NCBI GenBank assembly: GCA_033764265.1
Contig: JANRJB010000402.1
Span: forward strand, 1 to 12,271
Direction: 5' to 3'
Source: VGEM01 sp033764265
GTDB taxonomy: Bacteria > Pseudomonadota > Alphaproteobacteria > Rhodospirillales > Rhodospirillaceae
DNA length: 12,271 bases
Part shown: one piece after another, positions 1-4,829 of the stretch
How positions within the stretch are numbered: position 1 is the first letter of the stretch
How the letters are laid out: each line of letters starts with the position of its first letter
Notes under the pieces: model-generated
What the model saw: the letters and a program-made list of their open reading frames with translations, nothing else
What the model was told of the DNA's origin: nothing
The model's database searches: none
Made by a program: the position numbers and the translations under genes

Positions 1-123
1 GCGTCGCGTTGGCTCGCCAATCCCAACACCGCCCTCGACGCCCGGCCGATCGACAAACTCCAAACCGTGAGCGGGCTGGTCGATGTCATCGCCTACTTGG
101 ACGCGCGCCGCGCTCTCGTCTGA
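1..123 (+). CDS. Xre/MbcA/ParS-type antitoxin, C-terminal fragment (5' end outside window)
   Basis: The frame is open from the first base and ends at TGA 121-123, giving the last 40 residues of a protein that starts outside the window. The fragment contains W-L-x-N-P-N at residues 4-9 and an L-x-T-V-x-G-L-x-D-V-I-A-Y-L-D stretch at residues 20-34. These fit the C-terminal toxin-binding domain (DUF2384) of the Xre/MbcA/ParS antitoxins. In that family the domain blocks the active site of a RES toxin, and an N-terminal helix-turn-helix, which would lie outside this window, represses the operon. The following gene is a RES-domain protein that starts 41 bases before this stop, the expected partner and order. 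The assignment rests as much on that neighbour as on the short fragment. Confidence 0.8.
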   Translation, partial: ASRWLANPNTALDARPIDKLQTVSGLVDVIAYLDARRALV

Positions 124-856
124 ATTCCGTCAGTTCGATGGGGTGTGCTGGCGCGTGGTCGAAGCCCAGCACCGCGTCTCGACGCTGAAGCTGACAGACA
201 CGCTCGCCGAACAGGCGCTTCTGGAAGACCTCGTCGAAAAGACCAAGCCGTCGATCCCACCGGAATGCCGACGGCTTCACGTCCTGCTGGCGACGCCCTT
301 CCGGTACGACGCGGTTTATCCGCGCGGATCACGCTTCCGGCGTGCTGGACGCACGCCCGGCGTCTTTTACGCGGCCGAAACGCCCGCGACGGCGATCGCT
401 GAAACGGCGTTCTATCGATTGCTCTTTTTCGCTGAGTCGCCCGCGACGCCCTGGCCGTCCATTGCCGCCGACTACACCGCGTTTTCCGCGGCGCTTTCGA
501 CCGCGCGCCTGCTCGACATGACCGCGGCCCCGCTGTCCCGGGACGAACGCCGCTGGACCGATCTCATCGATTATGGACCCTGCCAGGCCTTCGCCGACGA
601 CGCCCGCTCGGCGGATGCAGATGTGATCCGCTACCGTTCGGTCCGCGATCCGGCCGAAGGCGTCAATTTGGCTGTCCTGATGTGCCGTGCGTTTGCAAGT
701 CCGGTTCCGGTGGAGCGCCAGACCTGGCGCATGCGCTACAGCCGCACTGGCGTTCAGGCCGTGTGCGAGTTTCCGCAGGTGGCTGTGGAATTTGCGCGCG
801 ACGCCTTCGCTGCCGATCCGCGAATCGCCGGCCTGGATTGGGAGCGTGGACCTTAG
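83..856 (+). CDS. RES-domain toxin of a type II toxin-antitoxin system
   Basis: A 257-residue RES-domain protein. Known members of this family degrade NAD+ (for example MbcT, an NAD+ phosphorylase) and are neutralised by Xre/MbcA antitoxins. The family's name residues are visible: an Arg-rich R-F-R-R-A-G segment at 84-89, a G-V-F-Y-A-A-E strand at 93-99, Glu107 in T-A-I-A-E-T-A-F-Y, and Ser186 in Y-R-S-V-R-D. The fold region therefore looks intact. The chosen start, ATG at 83, overlaps the antitoxin frame by 41 bases. There is no in-frame ATG before Trp23, and a GTG at 143 is the next alternative, but residues before it read plausibly. The overlap implies translational coupling to the antitoxin. 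The length is on the long side for the family. Function is inferred from the family and partner. Confidence 0.85.
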   Translation: MSSPTWTRAALSSEFRQFDGVCWRVVEAQHRVSTLKLTDTLAEQALLEDLVEKTKPSIPPECRRLHVLLATPFRYDAVYPRGSRFRRAGRTPGVFYAAETPATAIAETAFYRLLFFAESPATPWPSIAADYTAFSAALSTARLLDMTAAPLSRDERRWTDLIDYGPCQAFADDARSADADVIRYRSVRDPAEGVNLAVLMCRAFASPVPVERQTWRMRYSRTGVQAVCEFPQVAVEFARDAFAADPRIAGLDWERGP

Positions 857-923
857 ACCGCGCCGTCAGTTGGGCGCTGCGGCTGGCGGCATTCTCGGCG
901 TCAAGCAATTCCGCTTCAAACAC

Positions 924-958
924 CAACGCCGCCGTCCCGGTCGGGAGCGGCGGCGTTG
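924..958 (-). terminator. Terminator-like hairpin downstream of ompA-like gene
   Basis: CAACGCCGCC (924-933) is exactly mirrored by GGCGGCGTTG (949-958); one more G-C pair at 934/948 gives an 11-pair GC-rich stem. It lies between the RES toxin stop (856) and the ompA-like stop (987), which converge on it. On the minus strand the stem is followed by a short T/G-rich run (GGTGTTTG), so a Rho-independent role for the ompA-like transcript is plausible, but there is no strong T tract. It could also serve the toxin operon. Confidence 0.5.
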
Positions 959-986
959 TGTTCGCCAAGCCGAGCGAGGCGGAGAG

Positions 987-2051
987 TTACTCCAGTTCGA
1001 TCTCGACGCGACGGTTCTGCGGTTCGCGCACGCCATCGCCGGTGGCCACCAGCGGCTGCGATTCACCACGGAACATCACGGCGATCTCGTTGGCCGGGAT
1101 GCCGAGCCGCACCAGTTCGTTGCGCACGGCCTGGGCGCGGCGCTCCGACAGTGCCAGGTTATAGGCCGGCGTGCCTGAGGTATCGGCGTGGCCGGTGGCC
1201 TCGATGCGCGCCTTGCCGGTCGACTTGGCGTAGGCGGCCGCGTCGGACACGATCTTGGCCGCATCGGCGCGCAGGTTCGACTTGTCCCAGTCAAAGAACA
1301 CAATGAACTTCTGCGGCACCGGCGGCGGCGGCGGCGGAGCCGCGGCGGCCGGCGGCGGAGGCGGCGGCGGGGCCGGCTTCGGCGGTTCGGCCTTGGGCGG
1401 CGGCGCGCCGAAGAAGTAGCGGAAGCCGACCAAGAGGTTGTGGCTGCGGTCGCTATGGTCGGAGATCACCGGCGTCGCAGGCGTGGCGTTGGCCGGGAAT
1501 GCGGCGTTGCCGACCGCGATGTAGCGGTACTCCAGAAACAGCTTCAGGTTATCGGTCACGCCGGTGCCGATGCCGGCGATGCCCTGCCAGGTGAATTCCT
1601 TATCGGTGCCGTCGAAGTTGGCCGCCGAGGTCGGGCCGCGGAAATTGTCCTTGAAGCCCAGCCACGACAGGCCCAGGCCCGCGCCCAGGTAGGGCGTCAC
1701 ATTCGAGGCGGTGTCGAAGTCGTAGACCAGGTTGGCCATGGTCGACCACGCCTTCTGGCTCCCGGTCCAGGCCGTGCCCGAAACGTTGTCGATGTCGGCT
1801 TCGCGGTGGCCGAGCTCCGCCTCCAGCCGCAGGTTGTTGTCGAACTTGTAGCCGAATGCGCCGTTGACCAGGAACCCGTTATCGAAGTCGGCTTCGCGCG
1901 TCGCCGCGCCGAACAGGATGTCGGAGGTGCGCGGCATATGCAGGCCGGCGCCCAGGCTGACGTAGGGCCCGGTCGGATCGGCGGCCAGGGCGGCGCCCGA
2001 CAGCGTGATGGCGGCCGCGGAAACGGCCAGCAACATCTTGGATTTATTCAT
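987..2051 (-). CDS. OmpA family outer-membrane protein (beta-barrel plus peptidoglycan-binding domain)
   Basis: A 354-residue protein. Residues 1-23 are a signal peptide ending A-A-L-A before Ala24. Residues about 24-215 are rich in alternating aromatic and polar strands (for example N-L-V-Y-D-F, L-F-L-E-Y-R-Y, V-G-F-R-Y-F-F) and match an 8-stranded barrel of the OmpA/OmpW-like type. Residues 216-247 are an Ala/Pro/Lys linker. Residues 248-354 are an OmpA C-terminal domain with G-H-A-D-T-S-G and L-S-E-R-R-A. Asp290 and Arg305 keep the 15-residue spacing of the E. coli OmpA residues Asp271 and Arg286, which bind diaminopimelate. It should anchor the outer membrane to the cell wall. The ATG at 2049-2051 is preceded by AAGGAG (CTCCTT at 2057-2062 on the plus strand) with 5 bases between, so the start is well supported. 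It is transcribed alone, divergent from the VOC operon. Confidence 0.93.
   Translation of the reverse strand: MNKSKMLLAVSAAAITLSGAALAADPTGPYVSLGAGLHMPRTSDILFGAATREADFDNGFLVNGAFGYKFDNNLRLEAELGHREADIDNVSGTAWTGSQKAWSTMANLVYDFDTASNVTPYLGAGLGLSWLGFKDNFRGPTSAANFDGTDKEFTWQGIAGIGTGVTDNLKLFLEYRYIAVGNAAFPANATPATPVISDHSDRSHNLLVGFRYFFGAPPPKAEPPKPAPPPPPPPAAAAPPPPPPVPQKFIVFFDWDKSNLRADAAKIVSDAAAYAKSTGKARIEATGHADTSGTPAYNLALSERRAQAVRNELVRLGIPANEIAVMFRGESQPLVATGDGVREPQNRRVEIELE
1314..1409 (-). repeat. Low-complexity GGC/CCG tract encoding the polyproline linker
   Basis: A run of CGG-type triplets on the plus strand (proline codons on the minus strand), broken by Ala and Lys codons. It encodes P7 and P6 blocks separated by four Ala, next to K-A-E-P-P-K-P. 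It joins the barrel and the peptidoglycan domain of the OmpA-like protein. Triplet repetition of this kind can change length by slippage, and the linker should tolerate in-frame changes. Confidence 0.8.
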
Positions 2052-2169
2052 GAAAACTCCTTGATTCGCGGAAGGCGCGAAATCCTCGTCAAGAGCCGCC
2101 GAAACCCGGCGACGGTTGCGACATTGGCCTCAGCAGCCTGGGAACGCAAGACCCGGCCAAACGGTTTCC

Positions 2170-2181
2170 GAAAACATTTTC
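2170..2181. promoter_or_regulatory. Palindrome in the ompA/VOC divergent upstream region
   Basis: GAAAACATTTTC has perfect 5-base arms (GAAAA/TTTTC) around a 2-base centre. It is an AT-rich island in GC-rich surroundings, between two divergent genes, so it is a candidate regulator site. No specific regulator can be named. Confidence 0.3.
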
Positions 2182-2194
2182 AGAGTGTTGCAGG

Positions 2195-2223
2195 TTCGGC
2201 CCTGACCCTAATCAGGGTATAAA
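2195..2223 (+). promoter_or_regulatory. Candidate promoter of the VOC-VOC-C1q operon
   Basis: TATAAA at 2218-2223 is a near-consensus -10. TTCGGC at 2195-2200 is a weak -35 separated from it by 17 bases. Transcription would start near 2230, almost on the first ATG at 2231; this favours translation from the second ATG at 2255, which has a Shine-Dalgarno. The weak -35 suggests that an activator may be needed. Confidence 0.4.
2200..2218. promoter_or_regulatory. Operator-like palindrome between -35 and -10
   Basis: Two overlapping inverted repeats are visible: CCCTGA (2200-2205) with TCAGGG (2212-2217), and ACCCT (2205-2209) with AGGGT (2214-2218). They fill the spacer of the candidate promoter, where a bound protein would control initiation. 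The regulator is unknown. Confidence 0.4.
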
Positions 2224-2241
2224 CACCGCCATGATCCGTTT

Positions 2242-2245
2242 GGAG
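2242..2245 (+). promoter_or_regulatory. Shine-Dalgarno GGAG deciding the start of the first VOC gene
   Basis: GGAG lies 9 bases before ATG 2255. No such motif precedes the in-frame ATG at 2231. Starting at 2255 also gives a classical signal peptide directly at the N-terminus. Confidence 0.5.
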
Positions 2246-2254
2246 AACGTGCCG

Positions 2255-2848
2255 ATGACACGTGCGCCCACCTTCGCCCTGATCGCGCTGTTCGCCGCCA
2301 TGCCCGCCGTGGCTCAAACGCCCGCCGCGCCGCCGCAGCCGGAGCAGGACATCGTCAGCGTCATGTCTCGGATGACATTGGTCGTCCGCGACCTGGAAGC
2401 ATCCAAGCGGTTCTATACCTATGCGCTCGGTTACCAATTGGCTGGCGAACGTCTGATCGACAATCCGATCGTCAAGGTGCAGATGGGCATCGCCCAGGAC
2501 CGCACCATGCGCTTCGCGATCCTGCGCTCGAGCCACGTCATCGCCGGCGAAAGGCGCGACGGCGCCGGGATCGGCCTGATCGAAATCGGCAACCCGCCGT
2601 TGCCGGTGATGTCCCGGCCGGGCGACGCCGTGCTGGCCGCCGGCGAGGCGATGATGGCGGTGCGCACCACCGACATCGCCCTGGTCCATGCCCGGCTTAG
2701 GGAACTCGGCGCGCGCATTCTGCTGGAGCCGATGAAATCCCCCGACGGGCGTGAGACCGAACTGGTCGTTCACGATCCGGACGGGGTGCGCATCCACGTT
2801 GTCCAACGCGCCGACCGGCCGGCGCCGACGCCGATGCAGTCGAAATGA
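2255..2848 (+). CDS. Secreted VOC-fold (glyoxalase/bleomycin-resistance superfamily) protein 1
   Basis: A 197-residue protein from ATG 2255; an in-frame ATG at 2231 would add 8 residues but lacks a ribosome site. Residues 1-20 are a signal peptide ending A-V-A before Gln21, so the protein should be periplasmic. Two VOC repeats follow. The first has V-V-R-D-L-E-A-S-K-R-F-Y at 43-54 and Y-A-L-G at 56-59; the second has V-R-T-T-D-I at 136-141 and ends with H-D-P-D-G-V-R-I at 173-180. By eye the four usual metal-ligand positions hold Arg39, Glu110, Met133 and His181, in place of His, Glu, His and Glu, so metal binding is doubtful. It is first in a three-gene operon, 20 bases before a related gene. 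A substrate cannot be named; candidates are binding of a small hydrophobic or aromatic compound, or an altered enzyme. Confidence 0.85.
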   Translation: MTRAPTFALIALFAAMPAVAQTPAAPPQPEQDIVSVMSRMTLVVRDLEASKRFYTYALGYQLAGERLIDNPIVKVQMGIAQDRTMRFAILRSSHVIAGERRDGAGIGLIEIGNPPLPVMSRPGDAVLAAGEAMMAVRTTDIALVHARLRELGARILLEPMKSPDGRETELVVHDPDGVRIHVVQRADRPAPTPMQSK

Positions 2849-2868
2849 AGCGGCAATAAGGTGACGCC

Positions 2869-3393
2869 ATGTTTCGCACGCTGATGGTTCTGTTCGCGCT
2901 ACTGTCACCAAGCACGCAAGCCGCCGAGCCCGCGACCATCTATCCGCGCACGCTGCTGATCGTGTCCGACATGGAGGCGTCCAAGCGCTTTTATGGCTAT
3001 GCACTGGGGCTGAAGCTGACGCGCGATGCGCCGATCGCCGACGCGGTCACCTGGAAGCACCTGGGCATCGCCGACACCCATGCGGCGCGCATCGTGGTCT
3101 ACGACACCGCCGAGACGCTGTACGGCAAGCCCCGGGAAAGCGCGGTGATCGCCTTGTTGCAGGTGAGCGACCCGCCGCTGCCGCGGCGGCCGCGCGCGGC
3201 CAACCTGATGGCCGGCGACGCGGTGATGGCGCTGCGCACCGACGACATCGACACGGTGATCGCGCGGTTGAAGGAAATCGGCGCGATCTTCGCCGTCGAG
3301 CCGGTGCGCACCCCTGACGGGCTGATCGAGATGGCCGTGCTCGACCCCGACGGCGTGCGAATGCAGATCAATCAACGCCCGGATCGCGAGTGA
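2869..3393 (+). CDS. Secreted VOC-fold protein 2, tandem paralogue lacking metal ligands
   Basis: A 174-residue protein with a signal peptide at residues 1-18 (T-Q-A before Ala19). It shares with its upstream neighbour the A-S-K-R-F-Y-x-Y-A-L-G block (37-47), the D-P-P-L-P segment (101-105), G-D-A-V (116-119), R-T-D-D-I (123-127) and L-D-P-D-G-V-R (158-164), so the pair arose by tandem duplication. The usual VOC metal-ligand positions read Arg27, Gln98, Val119 and Gln166, none of them a normal ligand. Arg at the first site is common to both paralogues. This points to a binding protein or a partner subunit of the first VOC protein rather than a classical metalloenzyme. VOC proteins often form domain-swapped dimers, and a heterodimer is possible. 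AAGGTG lies just before the ATG. A strongly placed ribosome site for the next gene follows its stop directly. Confidence 0.85.
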   Translation: MFRTLMVLFALLSPSTQAAEPATIYPRTLLIVSDMEASKRFYGYALGLKLTRDAPIADAVTWKHLGIADTHAARIVVYDTAETLYGKPRESAVIALLQVSDPPLPRRPRAANLMAGDAVMALRTDDIDTVIARLKEIGAIFAVEPVRTPDGLIEMAVLDPDGVRMQINQRPDRE

Positions 3394-3400
3394 GGAGGAG
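3394..3400 (+). promoter_or_regulatory. Strong Shine-Dalgarno GGAGGAG setting the start of the C1q-like gene
   Basis: GGAGGAG sits directly after the VOC 2 stop codon and 7 bases before ATG 3408. This fixes the start at 3408 instead of the in-frame GTG at 3390. Confidence 0.8.
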
Positions 3401-3407
3401 ACCCGCC

Positions 3408-4076
3408 ATGATCGCGCGCGTTTTGGCAATTCTGGTGCTCGCCGGGTCAAGTCCCGCGGTCGCCGAAGACTTCGCCTTTTTCAAGCTGCTGAAGGACGGC
3501 AAGGCTTCAAAAGAGGCGGTGGCCAAGCACTGCGCCGGGCCCGACGGCGGCGTGCGTGCGGTGGCCGCGGCCTCGTTGGATCTGACGCTCGCCGAATTTC
3601 ACGAGCGGGTGCGCTATGTCGACCGGCAGCTCACCAACGTCAATGCCAACCCGGGCGAATGGACCGGCGAGATTTACAAGCCGCTGTGCCCGGGCCTCTA
3701 TGCCCTCAGCGTCGATTTCGTCACGGCCGGCGGCGAGGGCGTGACCGACGGCGAGGTCACCGTGCACATCCACGTCTGGCGCAAGGCCGACGGCGGCGAC
3801 CGCCCGGGTGCGCTGGCGGCCATGGCGGTCAAGGCCGAACCGGGTCCGCGCGGCAGCGGGCATGCCTCGGTGGTGTTGGCGCTGGCCACCGGCGACGAGA
3901 TCGCCACGCATTCTCTGAGCGCCGACGGCAAGCCGCGCCGGTTCGAGCGCATCCAGTTCAGCGCCTATCGCGTGCAGCACATGCCGGACCTGGCCGCCGA
4001 CTTCGACCGCGCCGCGTGGGAAGCGGATCAGGCCGAAGCGGCCAAGGTGCGCTTTGCGGCGATGCCGGGGAACTGA
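3408..4076 (+). CDS. Secreted protein with a putative C1q-like jelly-roll domain
   Basis: A 222-residue protein. Residues 1-19 are a signal peptide (A-V-A before Glu20). Residues about 49-189 follow the order of a C1q domain: an Ala-rich first strand (V-R-A-V-A-A-A-S-L-D, 49-58), V-R-Y-V-D-R-Q-L-T-N-V-N-A-N (68-81), W-T-G-E-I-Y-K-P at 85-92 followed by P-G-L-Y-A-L-S-V at 95-102, V-T-V-H-I-H-V-W (117-124), S-V-V-L-A-L-A-T-G-D-E-I (154-165) and a closing R-I-Q-F-S-A-Y-R-V (181-189). Such jelly-rolls trimerise and bind ligands. Residues 190-222 are a charged helical tail. Only two cysteines, 42 and 94, are present and could form a periplasmic disulfide. It is last in the operon, 14 bases behind the second VOC gene. 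The fold was read by eye from the family pattern; it might be a divergent lipocalin-like or other beta-sandwich. The molecular role is unknown. Confidence 0.7.
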   Translation: MIARVLAILVLAGSSPAVAEDFAFFKLLKDGKASKEAVAKHCAGPDGGVRAVAAASLDLTLAEFHERVRYVDRQLTNVNANPGEWTGEIYKPLCPGLYALSVDFVTAGGEGVTDGEVTVHIHVWRKADGGDRPGALAAMAVKAEPGPRGSGHASVVLALATGDEIATHSLSADGKPRRFERIQFSAYRVQHMPDLAADFDRAAWEADQAEAAKVRFAAMPGN

Positions 4077-4148
4077 GGCCAGACACAAATCCAGGTCAAT
4101 GAGGCCGCAACGACTGGCCAGCCGGCCGGGCGAATCCAGCCTGGAAAA

Positions 4149-4178
4149 TTCGGCCGAAATAAACTAAGTTAACTAAGT
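4149..4178. promoter_or_regulatory. Operator-like palindrome and direct repeats upstream of phd-type antitoxin
   Basis: TTCGGCCGAA (4149-4158) is a perfect 10-base palindrome. Next to it AACTAAGT occurs twice (4162-4169 and 4171-4178), and the pair overlaps a near-palindrome ACTAAGTTAACTAAGT (4163-4178) centred on GTTAAC. The tract is AT-rich and lies 20-49 bases before the antitoxin ATG. Phd/YefM antitoxins repress their own operon by binding such repeats, so this is the likely autoregulation site and promoter region. Confidence 0.55.
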
Positions 4179-4197
4179 CAATTCGAAGGGGCCGCCC

Positions 4198-4455
4198 ATG
4201 GCGCCAAGCCACAATCCCGTCGTCAACATTCACGAGGCCAAGACCCACCTGTCGCGTCTGCTGGCGCGCGTGCAGGGCGGCGAGGAAATCGTCATCGGCA
4301 AGGCCGGCAAGCCGATCGCCCGCATCGTGCCGTTCACGGCCAAGGCCGCGCCTCGCAAGCCGGGATTCTGGAAAGGCAAGATCAAGATCTTGAAAGGCTT
4401 TGACGATCCATTGCCGCCCGAAGTGCTCAAGGCGTTCTACGGCGACGACGCGTGA
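4198..4455 (+). CDS. Phd/YefM family antitoxin
   Basis: An 85-residue antitoxin. The N-terminal half (residues 8-45, with V-N-I-H-E-A-K-T-H-L-S-R-L-L at 9-22 and I-V-I-G-K-A-G-K-P-I-A-R-I-V at 31-44) is the typical Phd/YefM dimerisation and DNA-binding fold. The basic and then acidic tail from about residue 50 (K-P-G-F-W-K-G-K-I, later F-D-D-P-L-P-P-E) would wrap the toxin. GAAGGGG at 4185-4191 is placed 6 bases before the ATG. Its stop overlaps the toxin start in GTGA, so the two are translationally coupled. It should neutralise the PIN toxin and repress the operon through the repeats just upstream. Confidence 0.93.
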   Translation: MAPSHNPVVNIHEAKTHLSRLLARVQGGEEIVIGKAGKPIARIVPFTAKAAPRKPGFWKGKIKILKGFDDPLPPEVLKAFYGDDA

Positions 4456-4829
4456 AGTTGTTGCTTGATACGCATGCGTTCCTGTGGTGGACGTTGGGGA
4501 GCGCGTCTCTGAAGCGAGCTGCCGCGACGGCCATCGCCAATCCGGGCAACGCGGTTTTCATCAGCGTCGCCTCGATCTGGGAGATCGGCCTCAAAAAAAG
4601 CTTGCGGCTGATTCAATTGCCCGATGACATCGAACCCGAACTGGCCAAGCGGGGGCTGACGCCGCTCGCGGTCGAGATCGCGCATGCCGAGCGAGCCCTG
4701 CGCCTGCCTGACATCCATCGCGACCCGTTCGACCGAATGCTGATCGCGCAGGCACAAGTCGAGGGCCTGACGCTGGTGACGCACGACAAACTGATCTTCA
4801 AATACGACGTCGCAGTCTTGAAAACCTAA
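4452..4829 (+). CDS. PIN-domain toxin (VapC-type RNase) of a type II toxin-antitoxin system
   Basis: A 125-residue PIN-domain protein with a GTG start that overlaps the antitoxin stop by 4 bases. The acidic residues that hold Mg2+ in this nuclease family are present: Asp6 in L-L-L-D-T-H-A-F-L-W-W, Glu44 in S-I-W-E-I-G-L-K, Asp94 in D-P-F-D-R-M-L-I-A-Q-A, and Asp112 in T-H-D. An active toxin is therefore expected; VapC-type members cut tRNA or rRNA. The L-x-D-T-H-x-x-L-W start is typical of PIN toxins paired with Phd-type rather than VapB antitoxins. The stop codon (4827-4829) overlaps the stop of the convergent FAD dehydrogenase gene, leaving no terminator between them. Confidence 0.93.
   Translation: MKLLLDTHAFLWWTLGSASLKRAAATAIANPGNAVFISVASIWEIGLKKSLRLIQLPDDIEPELAKRGLTPLAVEIAHAERALRLPDIHRDPFDRMLIAQAQVEGLTLVTHDKLIFKYDVAVLKT

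Noticed and set aside
1188..2222. A 344-codon plus-strand frame opposite the ompA-like gene
   Set aside because: Arg/Gly-rich mirror of the proline tract and barrel codons; no domain signature.
4081..4140. Terminator for the VOC-C1q operon
   Set aside because: Short palindromes (TGGCCA, CCGGCCGG) are present but there is no convincing stem with a T run.
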